Assembly: GCA_017552495.1 (NCBI GenBank)
Contig: JAFZPW010000104.1
Location: 1-7,781 of the forward strand
DNA length: 7,781 nucleotides
Direction: 5' to 3'
Source: Clostridia bacterium
GTDB lineage: Bacteria > Bacillota > Clostridia > Oscillospirales > Butyricicoccaceae
Made by a program: the position numbers and the translations under genes. Below, one piece after another: positions 1-5,576 of this stretch (the first letter of the stretch is position 1; each line of letters opens with the position of its first letter). The notes beneath the pieces are model-generated. The model made no database searches. It had not been told where the DNA came from and was given only the letters and a program-made list of their open reading frames with translations.

Positions 1-204
1 CGGGTGCTGCGGCGGGATCCCGCTCAGCCGGAGGATCTGTTGCCCGACATGACCGTATGGCCGGACAATCTGGACACGAACAAGTGGTATTATCTGGATG
101 TGCAGGAGGCCACCAACAGCCACGAATACGAACGGCAGACCAGGATCACCGAGGTCTGGACGGCCATGCGCCCCGATCCCGATTGGACGGCGTATGAAAA
201 ATAA
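1..204 (+). CDS. C-terminal fragment of an S-layer-homology (SLH) domain protein
   Basis: Only the last 67 codons are inside the window; the frame is open to the left edge, so the true start lies upstream. The visible tail has the pattern of a terminal SLH repeat: a hydrophobic-aspartate opening (LLPDMTVWPDN), the WYYLDVQEATNSHEYER stretch, then a Trp-rich end (WTAMRPDPDWTAYEK) just before the TAA stop. SLH repeats usually anchor extracellular proteins of Gram-positive bacteria to secondary wall polymers, so the parent protein is probably exported and wall-bound, with its functional part in the missing N-terminal region. The gene runs convergently with lysR and both end at the same hairpin. 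The internal GTG at position 4 is not a credible start, as no Shine-Dalgarno is visible before it. The SLH call is good; the function of the whole protein cannot be told. Confidence 0.82.
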   Translation, partial: RVLRRDPAQPEDLLPDMTVWPDNLDTNKWYYLDVQEATNSHEYERQTRITEVWTAMRPDPDWTAYEK

Positions 205-252
205 TTCCTTTTGCTGACTCCTCTGTTTCTTTTTTCACCGCACTGTTTCCAA

Positions 253-299
253 AGCAAACGCCCGCAGCAAAATTGCTGCGGGCGTTTGCTGTTTTTTAG
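253..299. terminator. Strong intrinsic terminator between convergent SLH and lysR genes
   Basis: An 18-bp perfect inverted repeat (arms 253-270 and 273-290, core CGCCCGCAGC) is followed on the plus strand by a T6 run (292-297), a textbook rho-independent terminator for the SLH gene. The lysR stop codon (296-298, minus strand) lies in this T-run, so lysR transcripts also pass into the hairpin. On the minus strand the stem is followed only by TT, so it would terminate less efficiently in that direction. Confidence 0.92.
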
Positions 300-1192
300 A
301 ATGACTGCAACGAGCCGTCGTTGTTCAGCAGAACCCAACGCTGGACATGTTCGATAAATCGACGGGTGGAGATCGAGCAGGAATCCTTGTCTTTGACGCA
401 GATCCCAATGGTGCGGGAAAAGGTTTGATCCAGAGGACACTGAATCACCGGAAACGGGCTGCGGCGGATCATCAGTTCCGGGAGGATGCTGATGCCCAGC
501 CCGTTGGATACCATGGCCAGCAGGGTCTGGTCATCTTTGACAGTATAGCGGATATTTGGCCGGATCCCGAAGGCCTCAAACACGGCGCCGATCTCGTTGT
601 CGCCGCCTTCATCCAGTTGGATAAAGGGCAGCTTTGCGAGCGCCTGACGGGGAAATGGCCGTTTTCCGGCCAACGGATGGGAAAAGGGGAGGATAACCCG
701 AAGCTGATCTTGATGCAGCATTTTGGAATCTAAACCCAAAATACTGGGCAGGCGCAGAAAACCGCAGTCGGCGCGGCCATCCGCAACCCATTGCTCGATC
801 TGATTGTAGTCTCCGGGCAGGATCTCGAATTCGATGCCTGGATACCGTTCTTGAAAGCTTTTGAGGATATAAGGGAGCCATTGAACGGATACGCTGGTAA
901 AGGCGGCAAGACGGACGAAGCCTTTTTCCAGACCCCGCAGGTCAATGGCCGCTTCTTCCATGCGGTGCTGGGCGTTGCAGATCTCCGTGATATAAGGCAG
1001 CAAGGCCCGCCCGTCGGCAGTCAGGGAAACGCCGCTCCGGTTGCGAGCCAGCAGCGGCAGACCCACGTCGGCTTCCAGTGTCTGGATCGCGTGACTGACG
1101 GTGGATTGGGTGAAGCCAAGCTCCTCAGCCGCGCGGGTAAAATTACCGCGTTCTGCTACTTTGAGGAAAATTTGATAGCGGGTAATGTTCAT
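296..1192 (-). CDS. LysR-type transcriptional regulator
   Basis: A 298-residue protein of the usual LysR length. Residues about 1-60 form the winged helix-turn-helix: the opening MNITRYQIFLKVAERGNFTRAA, the recognition part GFTQSTVSHAIQTLE (about 26-40), and the wing ending GVSLTADG. Residues about 90-290 form the two-lobed effector-binding domain, with the typical GDYNQIEQWVADGRADCGF segment (127-145) and the GLGISILPE loop (231-239). The start at 1192 is chosen because AAAGGAGG (1199-1206) sits 6 nt before the ATG; the open frame extends further upstream, but that part overlaps the promoter. It is divergent from the zinc-ribbon gene and probably regulates itself and that gene through the shared 161-bp region. 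The effector is not recognisable. The family call is near certain; the target is inference. Confidence 0.96.
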   Translation of the reverse strand: MNITRYQIFLKVAERGNFTRAAEELGFTQSTVSHAIQTLEADVGLPLLARNRSGVSLTADGRALLPYITEICNAQHRMEEAAIDLRGLEKGFVRLAAFTSVSVQWLPYILKSFQERYPGIEFEILPGDYNQIEQWVADGRADCGFLRLPSILGLDSKMLHQDQLRVILPFSHPLAGKRPFPRQALAKLPFIQLDEGGDNEIGAVFEAFGIRPNIRYTVKDDQTLLAMVSNGLGISILPELMIRRSPFPVIQCPLDQTFSRTIGICVKDKDSCSISTRRFIEHVQRWVLLNNDGSLQSF

Positions 1193-1220
1193 ACGACGCC
1201 TCCTTTCTTTCCTGTGATCC

Positions 1221-1249
1221 AGTATAGCAGAAGCGACATAGAATAACAA
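1221..1249 (-). promoter_or_regulatory. Promoter of the lysR gene
   Basis: On the minus strand a TTGTTA -35 element (1244-1249) and a perfect TATACT -10 element (1221-1226) are separated by exactly 17 bp. The predicted start is near 1214, about 20 nt before the lysR start codon, with the Shine-Dalgarno inside that short leader. Confidence 0.78.
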
Positions 1250-1256
1250 GAATATG

Positions 1257-1290
1257 ATCGAAAAAAACGATTGATTCAATGAAAAACATT
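1257..1290. promoter_or_regulatory. Candidate LysR operator cluster between the divergent promoters
   Basis: Three overlapping or adjacent small palindromes fill the gap between the two -35 elements: ATCG-N7-CGAT (1257-1271), ATTGA-T-TCAAT (1270-1280) and AATG-N5-CATT (1278-1290). The first contains T-N11-A (T1258, A1270), the LysR-family recognition pattern. Its centre (1264) is about 65 bp upstream of the predicted start of the zinc-ribbon transcript, where LysR regulators usually place their recognition site. The region is A/T rich, so short palindromes are partly expected by chance. Confidence 0.55.
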
Positions 1291-1293
1291 CGT

Positions 1294-1322
1294 TTTACAA
1301 ATTGAAAAAAGAAGATTATACT
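1294..1322 (+). promoter_or_regulatory. Promoter of the zinc-ribbon gene
   Basis: TTTACA (1294-1299) and TATACT (1317-1322) are spaced by 17 bp, close to the sigma-A consensus. The predicted start is near 1329, giving a leader of about 25 nt that contains the Shine-Dalgarno at 1341-1346. Confidence 0.78.
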
Positions 1323-1353
1323 GAAATCAAAGAAACGAACAGGAGGATAAACC

Positions 1354-1599
1354 ATGAGCCTTACTTTAATTTTGAACCGCTGCGCTGTTTGCGGCAGTAC
1401 CAACGTGAAGGAAAAAGACGGCATGTATACCTGTCTGGATTGCGGCGCAAAGCGAGATCACAGCATGAGCGGCGCTGATTTGGCGCGGATTCAGCGGGCC
1501 ATGCTGGTGGGAGATCAGGAAGCAGCGCAAAAGCTGCGGGAGAAGTACAGAAATCTGAACATCACCACCTGGAGCAGCGCGGATCGGTTGCAAAATTAA
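1354..1599 (+). CDS. Small zinc-ribbon protein of unknown function
   Basis: An 81-residue protein with two CxxC knuckles, Cys10/Cys13 (RCAVCGS) and Cys27/Cys30 (TCLDCGA), 13 residues apart. This is the spacing of a small zinc ribbon that would bind one Zn(II). Residues about 40-70 (GADLARIQRAMLVGDQEAAQKLREKYRN) are predicted to form one or two amphipathic helices. No signal peptide or membrane segment is present, so it is probably cytoplasmic. The start is well supported by AGGAGG (1341-1346) 7 nt before the ATG, and a good promoter lies upstream. Divergence from lysR suggests it is a target of that regulator, but this is inference. I do not recognise a named family; it could bind nucleic acid, bind a protein partner, or handle zinc. 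It is short but clearly a real gene, given the promoter, ribosome site and cysteine pattern. Confidence 0.83.
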   Translation: MSLTLILNRCAVCGSTNVKEKDGMYTCLDCGAKRDHSMSGADLARIQRAMLVGDQEAAQKLREKYRNLNITTWSSADRLQN

Positions 1600-1604
1600 T
1601 TGCA

Positions 1605-1640
1605 GCCGTCGCTTTGCAAGGCGGCGCTTTCGTTCCTTTT
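1605..1640 (+). terminator. Weak candidate terminator after the zinc-ribbon gene
   Basis: Six nucleotides after the stop codon, GCCGTC (1605-1610) can pair with GGCGGC (1620-1625, one G-U pair) around a 9-nt loop. A pyrimidine-rich, T-containing stretch follows (1628-1640). The stem is short and the T-run interrupted, so termination may instead occur at the stronger hairpin at 1747-1782. Confidence 0.35.
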
Positions 1641-1683
1641 GCAAAAGCGTTTGATATACTGCACTTCCTGGCAGTTGTGCAAA

Positions 1684-1723
1684 AAGCCCGGAGCGGCGCT
1701 GGTCATAGCGCAATTCCGGGCTT
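1684..1723. repeat. Imperfect inverted repeat (extended hairpin) in the convergent intergenic region
   Basis: The outer arms AAGCCCGGA (1684-1692) and TCCGGGCTT (1715-1723) are perfectly complementary. Inside them GCGCT (1696-1700) pairs with AGCGC (1707-1711), giving a two-part stem with an internal loop. On the minus strand the stem runs into a T-run (from the A's at 1681-1685), so it could serve as a second backup terminator for the ABC-F transcript. Confidence 0.5.
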
Positions 1724-1746
1724 CTATCATAAACGTTTTCATGATT

Positions 1747-1782
1747 GCAAAAATCCTGCCATATTTGCGGCAGGATTTTTGC
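1747..1782. terminator. Bidirectional intrinsic terminator between zinc-ribbon and ABC-F genes
   Basis: A perfect 14-bp inverted repeat, GCAAAAATCCTGCC (1747-1760) and its complement (1769-1782), surrounds an 8-nt loop. The A5/T5 runs at the outer ends of the arms supply a U-tract on either strand. It closes both the minus-strand ABC-F transcript and any plus-strand read-through from the zinc-ribbon gene. Confidence 0.82.
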
Positions 1783-1801
1783 GTTGCAGGTAAAAGACCG
1801 G

Positions 1802-1823
1802 CAGGCGGCAAAATACGCCGCTG
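1802..1823. repeat. Small hairpin just downstream of the ABC-F stop
   Basis: CAG-CGGC (1802-1809, with one bulged G at 1805) can pair with GCCGCTG (1817-1823) around a 7-nt loop. On the minus strand this comes about 30 nt after the ABC-F stop and is followed only later by TCTTTT, so it is at best a weak terminator or a 3'-end stabilising stem. Confidence 0.3.
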
Positions 1824-1852
1824 TTATTGTGCGCCGGGTAAAAAACGGGTCA

Positions 1853-3364
1853 TCACGTCAACGGATACAGGCCGTCCGGATTCAATTCGTATATCGTACC
1901 GCATACTTCTGTAAGGTATTTTCTGTCGTGGGATACGCTGATGATCGCGCCGCCGAAACTGCGCAGGGCTCTGCGAACCACAGGCGCAGACAACGGACTG
2001 AAATTACGTGTCGGCTCGTCCAGCAAAAGGACATTGGCTTTTTTCAAAACCATATCCAAAAACAGGATCTTTGCCCGCTGGCCGCCGCTGAGTTGCCCGA
2101 TGGGGCTGGTCATTTCGCCGTGCGTAAAGCGCATGCTGCCCATGCAGGTGCGCGCTCGCGTGATTTCATTCTTCGTGTAATTTGCCGACAGATGTTCCAC
2201 TGGCGTTTGCCGATAGTCCAGCATCTCGGCGTAATTCTGCGGCATATATGCGGTGAAAAGGTCGCTCCGGTTTTGTAAAATCTCCCAAAGGCGGCGCAGC
2301 AGGGTCGATTTTCCCGCCCCGTTTTTTCCGGTGATCCCGATGATGGCGGGGCCTGTGACGAGCAGAGAAATGTCCCGCGCCAGGATACGATCTTCCACAC
2401 AAAGCCGGTCGAGCGAAATGTCCAGCACGACCTTGCCGGATGGAAGGAAAACATCGCTGTCAAAGCGCGTGATGATGGCCTCTTCTTCCTCGGAAAAGTC
2501 GAGGAATTGCTCTTTTTCCCGCGCAAGCCGTCTTTCCGTGGCCAGAACGGAATGCATCTTTTTTTTCAAAAGCCGGCCGCCTGACGGATCCGCGCGTGAA
2601 ATCGTTCGCTGTTCATGTTCAACGCGGTCACGGATCTGCCGCCAGCGCCGCATTTGTTCCGCATAATCGTCGCGCTGCTTTTTGGCAACCTGATCCTGAT
2701 GGGCAAATTGCCGCTGTCTTCGCGCCAGATAGTCCCGATAACCGGCCCGTGATACGGTAATGCGGCATTTTGTTTTTCGGATCAATTGCTCCATATGGAT
2801 GATTACATTTGCGGTGTTTTCAATAAGCGTTTCGTCGTGAGAAATATAGAGCACTGGAAGCCTTGTGTCGGAAAGAAACCCTTCCAGCCATTCCAGCGTG
2901 TCGATATCCAGATCGTTCGTCGGCTCGTCCAGCAGCAAAATATCAGGATCGTCCATCAACAGTCGGCAAATCTGAATTTTGACCTTTTCGCCGCCAGACA
3001 GCGTGCCCAGCGTTTGCCGGGAATACAGGGTTTCCACTGTGAAATCAAAATGAGAAAGCAAGTCGATGTGGCGGTAAAAATCGACTCCTTCAAAATAATC
3101 CGCAATCGTCATTTCATAGAGCGCCTCATCCATCATCTGCGGCAAATAGGCAAGCCGCCCCCGTGGGATCACGGTTCCGGCATATTCGCAGTAAGGCTCG
3201 ACCAGCCGTCTGTCATACAGAAATTTCAGGAGCGTGGATTTTCCGTTTCCTTCTTCTCCGATGATAACGGCCTTATCGCCGCGCTCCAGCGTAAAGGTGA
3301 AATGATCCACAAGCTGCCGGTCGGCATACTTCATTTTAATGCTTACATCCTTTAATTCTAACAT
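1853..3364 (-). CDS. ABC-F family ATPase, probable ribosomal-protection (antibiotic resistance) type
   Basis: A 503-residue soluble protein with two ABC ATPase domains on one chain and no membrane segment, which defines ABC-F. First domain: Walker A GEEGNGKST (36-44), signature LSGGE (122-126), Walker B DILLLDE with Glu147, His176. Second domain: Walker A GKNGAGKST (346-354), LSGGQ (425-429), Walker B NVLLLDE with Glu450, His479. Between them residues about 205-290 form the charged, Arg/Gln-rich helical linker that in this family reaches the ribosomal peptidyl-transferase centre. The start at 3364 is set by GGGAGGT (3370-3376) 5 nt upstream. Oddity: the second D-loop reads RNFSPLS instead of the usual NHLD type. 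Length, linker and the attenuator-like leader favour an antibiotic-responsive ribosome-protection factor (lincosamide/pleuromutilin/streptogramin class is typical) over a housekeeping EttA-like protein. The drug spectrum cannot be read from sequence. Confidence 0.93.
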   Translation of the reverse strand: MLELKDVSIKMKYADRQLVDHFTFTLERGDKAVIIGEEGNGKSTLLKFLYDRRLVEPYCEYAGTVIPRGRLAYLPQMMDEALYEMTIADYFEGVDFYRHIDLLSHFDFTVETLYSRQTLGTLSGGEKVKIQICRLLMDDPDILLLDEPTNDLDIDTLEWLEGFLSDTRLPVLYISHDETLIENTANVIIHMEQLIRKTKCRITVSRAGYRDYLARRQRQFAHQDQVAKKQRDDYAEQMRRWRQIRDRVEHEQRTISRADPSGGRLLKKKMHSVLATERRLAREKEQFLDFSEEEEAIITRFDSDVFLPSGKVVLDISLDRLCVEDRILARDISLLVTGPAIIGITGKNGAGKSTLLRRLWEILQNRSDLFTAYMPQNYAEMLDYRQTPVEHLSANYTKNEITRARTCMGSMRFTHGEMTSPIGQLSGGQRAKILFLDMVLKKANVLLLDEPTRNFSPLSAPVVRRALRSFGGAIISVSHDRKYLTEVCGTIYELNPDGLYPLT

Positions 3365-3376
3365 ATCGTACCTCCC

Positions 3377-3425
3377 AAAAACAAAAACTCCGTTTGGCGG
3401 CGAATGGTTCGCTGTCAAAACGGAG
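3377..3425 (-). terminator. Leader terminator 2, directly before the ABC-F ribosome site
   Basis: On the minus strand, an 8-bp outer stem (3388-3395 with 3418-3425, CTCCGTTT/AAACGGAG on either strand) encloses an inner GCGAA/TTCGC stem (3400-3404 with 3408-3412). It is followed by TTTTTGTTTTT (3387-3377). The Shine-Dalgarno begins at 3376, so termination here would prevent any ABC-F expression unless it is relieved. Confidence 0.83.
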
Positions 3426-3462
3426 CTTACGGCTGCACAGATTTCAGAAGGAGAAGCGGACT

Positions 3463-3508
3463 AAAAAATGCGCAGCATGACCGCACGATACCAAAACGGT
3501 ATGGCGCA
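3463..3508 (-). terminator. Leader terminator 1 (attenuator)
   Basis: On the minus strand TGCGC (3508-3504) plus CAT (3503-3501) pairs with ATG (3478-3476) plus GCGCA (3473-3469), with a two-base bulge (3475-3474). Inside lies a small ATACC/GGTAT hairpin. A run of six U's (3468-3463) follows immediately. It lies about 100 nt before the ABC-F gene, so it can only serve as a premature terminator in the leader. Confidence 0.68.
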
Positions 3509-3542
3509 GAATAAAGCGATCCGTATCATGACAACGCAAACC

Positions 3543-3565
3543 TGTCCGGCTGTAAAGCCCGGACA
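3543..3565 (-). other. Stable leader hairpin between the leader ORF and terminator 1
   Basis: TGTCCGG and CCGGACA (arms 3543-3549 and 3559-3565) pair perfectly and continue by CT/AG after one bulged G, closing a 4-nt loop. No U-tract follows, so it is not a terminator. A transcriptional pause hairpin or part of a switching structure is the likeliest role. Confidence 0.6.
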
Positions 3566-3591
3566 TATGCCGCTATGCATCATACGATGGA

Positions 3592-3606
3592 TCACTTTAT
3601 GGTCAT
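3592..3606 (-). CDS. Candidate leader peptide MTIK upstream of the ABC-F gene
   Basis: A four-codon frame, ATG ACC ATA AAG TGA, encodes Met-Thr-Ile-Lys. GAGGTG (3612-3617) is 5 nt before the ATG, and the frame lies some 20 nt after the predicted transcription start. Very short peptides in this position act as ribosome-stalling sensors in many resistance-gene leaders. A longer overlapping frame ending in terminator 1 has its first ATGs inside the promoter -10 and is less likely. Translation is not shown; the peptide is called on position and ribosome site only. Confidence 0.45.
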   Translation of the reverse strand: MTIK

Positions 3607-3629
3607 GGCTGCACCTCACATTTTTCTTC

Positions 3630-3658
3630 ATCATAGCATGACGACGCTTTCTTGTCAA
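3630..3658 (-). promoter_or_regulatory. Promoter of the ABC-F leader
   Basis: A perfect TTGACA -35 (3653-3658) and TATGAT -10 (3630-3635) are separated by 17 bp. This is the strongest promoter in the window and begins directly after the terminator of the upstream dehydrogenase unit. A strong constitutive promoter followed by terminators fits control by attenuation rather than at initiation. Confidence 0.88.
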
Positions 3659-3669
3659 GCGATCGCCAG

Positions 3670-3707
3670 AACAAAATAAGCGGGCTGCCGATGTGCGCGG
3701 CGGCCCG
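3670..3707 (-). terminator. Terminator of the yihY-dehydrogenase unit
   Basis: On the minus strand, CGGGC/GCCCG outer arms (3681-3685, 3703-3707) and GCCG/CGGC inner arms (3687-3690, 3698-3701) are separated by one C-A mismatch. They form a GC-rich stem followed by TTATTTTGTT (3679-3670). It starts about 25 nt after the dehydrogenase stop codon and insulates the ABC-F promoter that follows. Confidence 0.82.
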
Positions 3708-3731
3708 TCTTAATAAAATGCGCTTATGAAA

Positions 3732-4694
3732 TCAATATCCCCGCTTCCGGTCTATCAGATGCTCCAGCGGTTCGCTTTTTTGCCAATGATCCAGATTTCG
3801 GAGAAAAATCTCAATGACCAGCTCGCAGGTCTTAGCAAGAGACATATTGCCGGACACATGGGGCGTAATCAAAAGATTTGGCGCGTCCCAAAGAAAATGA
3901 TCCTTCGGCAGCGGTTCCGGAACAGCCACGTCGATGGCGGCGCCGGCCAGTTTTCCCGAAACAAGCGCATCGCAGAGCGCCCGTTGATCCACGGCTGTTC
4001 CGCGGCCCACGTTTATGATGTAAGCGCCCGGCTTCATGGCGGAGAGAATGTCCCGGTTCAACACGGCTTTGGTACGCTCGGTTCCAGGGAGACAAAGTGC
4101 CACCACATCGGCGTCTTTTACGGCCTCCGAAAGACGTTCAATGGGGAAAACAGCTTCGGCCCAATCGGGCGTTTCCCGCACCGTCCGGCGTACGCCGATG
4201 ATATGCGCCCCCAGCGCTTTTGCGCGGCGGGCGAAGTTGCTGCCGATGTCGCCCATACCGACGACGGTGATCCGGCTGTCATAGATCGAACGAATATCGC
4301 CCAGAATCTTCCAGCCTCGCTCTGCTGTCAGCGCCTGATATTCCGGCATACGGCGCATCATCATCAAAAGGACGCAAAGCATATGCTCCGAAATGGTAAT
4401 GCCGTAAGCGCCGGAAGCGTTGGTGAGGATCACGTCGTCGGAGGCAAAAACGCCAGGCCGACAATAGGTGTCCACCCCGGCAAAGGAGCATTGGAGCCAT
4501 TTCAGATTGCGGCATCGCGCCAGAAGTTCCGGCGGGAACATGCCGAACAGGATCTCGCAGTCCTCCAGATCTTTTTCTGTAATATCATCTTGTAAAAAGC
4601 GGGGTGTAAAGCCGTACGCCTTGATCCCGTCGGAAATTATTTTTTCCCAGTGGTCATTGTAAAAAGAAATGCGAATACCGATCGTACCGTTCAT
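3732..4694 (-). CDS. D-2-hydroxyacid dehydrogenase family oxidoreductase
   Basis: A 320-residue protein of usual family length that reversibly reduces a 2-keto acid to a D-2-hydroxy acid with a nicotinamide cofactor. The Rossmann motif GMGDIG is at 146-151. The catalytic triad is visible: Arg231 (NVGRGTAVD), Glu260 (VPEPLP) and His279 (ITPHVSG). The Arg pair after the second strand (GVRR, 167-170), where NAD-preferring members carry Asp, suggests NADP(H) (inference). The N-terminal half (about 1-95) and the C-terminal tail form the substrate-binding domain. The start at 4694 is fixed by AAGGAG (4702-4707) 7 nt upstream. The ATG overlaps the stop of the YihY gene (ATGA), so the two are probably translationally coupled. 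The exact substrate (glyoxylate, hydroxypyruvate, phenylpyruvate or other) cannot be told. Family call near certain. Confidence 0.95.
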   Translation of the reverse strand: MNGTIGIRISFYNDHWEKIISDGIKAYGFTPRFLQDDITEKDLEDCEILFGMFPPELLARCRNLKWLQCSFAGVDTYCRPGVFASDDVILTNASGAYGITISEHMLCVLLMMMRRMPEYQALTAERGWKILGDIRSIYDSRITVVGMGDIGSNFARRAKALGAHIIGVRRTVRETPDWAEAVFPIERLSEAVKDADVVALCLPGTERTKAVLNRDILSAMKPGAYIINVGRGTAVDQRALCDALVSGKLAGAAIDVAVPEPLPKDHFLWDAPNLLITPHVSGNMSLAKTCELVIEIFLRNLDHWQKSEPLEHLIDRKRGY

Positions 4695-5551
4695 TTGGAT
4701 GCTCCTTTCAAAGCTCTTTTTTCCGCGTGAAGCTGTGCTAAAATATGATTCAACTCACTGCCCATGATAATGATGGTGGCGGTTAGATGAAACCACAGCA
4801 TCAGCACCATGATGGAGGTCAACGAGCCGTATAGCAGGGAAGAATGGGAAATATGGCCGATGTAATAGGAAAAACCGGAGGTCAGCAAAAACCAGCACAC
4901 AACAGCAAATCCGGCGCCTGGAAGCGCTTGCCAAAATCGATAATGCCGGAAGGCTACAATGGAATAAAATCCTGTCAAAAGCAGGCACATCAAAATCGGC
5001 CCCACCGCAAGACGGAGAAATCCCCAGATCCGGATCAGACCGTCGGGAATGTGGAGATACAGGCCCAGAGTGACCAACAAGTTTTTACTCACCATAATCA
5101 GCATCAGCAAAAGAAACACGACCACCAAAAGCGCCACGGTGAAAATCACTCCGGCAAGCAGGGTAAACAGGCTGCCGCGGGGCACTCGATAGGCTTTGGA
5201 TACCGAGCTCATCAGCGAGACCACGGCGCGCGACACGGCGTAAACCGTTAAAACAAGGCAGGCATAAAACAAAACGCGAGTGTCCAGTCCCTTGATATAA
5301 GAAAGATAGGCTGTGATAACATCGGTTGCCTGCTCGGGCAAAACGATGCCTAAGCTGGCCTCCAGCGTGCTGGCGGAGAGATGCAGCATGGATATGGCAG
5401 AGTTTAGAAAAATCAACGCGGGAAACAGGGCAAACAACAGATAGTAAGAAAGCTCGGCGGAAGCACTGGATACCCGATCCTGAAAAAACCGCAGGCCGAG
5501 TTCCTTCATAATCCGAAAGAGAGCAGGCAGGGCAGCCTTTTTTTCAGACAT
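4691..5551 (-). CDS. YihY/BrkB family integral membrane protein
   Basis: A 286-residue polytopic inner-membrane protein with about six hydrophobic helices (roughly 36-57, 93-115, 129-154, 178-200, 208-228 and 240-264). Family hallmarks are the first-helix segment SAELSYYLLFALFPALIFL (31-49) and the last-helix segment YGSLTSIMVLMLWFHLTATIIIMGSELN (241-268), ending in the conserved Gly-Ser/Ala-Glu-Leu-Asn. The basic N-terminus and the Lys/Arg-rich tail (AEKRALKGASK) would face the cytoplasm. The family was once annotated as ribonuclease BN; that is a misassignment, and no enzymatic residues are apparent here. Its role, possibly envelope transport, is unsettled. The start at 5551 is supported by CGGAGG (5559-5564) 7 nt upstream. 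It is the first gene of the two-gene unit, and the ribosome site of the dehydrogenase lies inside its last codons. Confidence 0.94.
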   Translation of the reverse strand: MSEKKAALPALFRIMKELGLRFFQDRVSSASAELSYYLLFALFPALIFLNSAISMLHLSASTLEASLGIVLPEQATDVITAYLSYIKGLDTRVLFYACLVLTVYAVSRAVVSLMSSVSKAYRVPRGSLFTLLAGVIFTVALLVVVFLLLMLIMVSKNLLVTLGLYLHIPDGLIRIWGFLRLAVGPILMCLLLTGFYSIVAFRHYRFWQALPGAGFAVVCWFLLTSGFSYYIGHISHSSLLYGSLTSIMVLMLWFHLTATIIIMGSELNHILAQLHAEKRALKGASK

Positions 5552-5576
5552 AATAAAACCTCCGTTTCACGGAAGA

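Larger units (their letters stand above)
3365..3624 (-). promoter_or_regulatory. Transcription-attenuation leader of the ABC-F gene
   Basis: From the predicted start near 3624 the leader runs about 260 nt to the ABC-F ATG. In transcript order it contains a tiny ORF with its own ribosome site (3592-3617), a stable hairpin (3543-3565), a hairpin with U6 (3463-3508) and a second hairpin with a U-rich tract ending directly at the ABC-F Shine-Dalgarno (3377-3425). Ribosome-mediated attenuation is known for ABC-F genes such as vmlR and lmo0919. Here the mechanism is inferred from architecture only. Confidence 0.68.

Noticed and set aside
1193..1279. Upstream extension of the LysR frame to 1279
   Set aside because: It overlaps the lysR promoter, while the ATG at 1192 has a strong AAAGGAGG site at ideal spacing and begins at the standard LysR N-terminus.
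3365..3418. Upstream extension of the ABC-F frame to 3418
   Set aside because: The extra 18 codons lie inside leader terminator 2 and cover the Shine-Dalgarno. The family N-terminus begins at MLELKDVSI (3364).
3461..3658. 65-codon minus-strand frame covering the ABC-F leader
   Set aside because: Its first start codons fall in the -35/-10 promoter elements, before the predicted transcript start. It crosses two hairpins and its stop lies in the U-tract of terminator 1. A leader RNA with a much shorter ORF explains the region better.
3726..4595. 289-codon plus-strand frame opposite the dehydrogenase gene
   Set aside because: It is a shadow of the well-supported minus-strand dehydrogenase; its translation has no recognisable motifs and no ribosome site.
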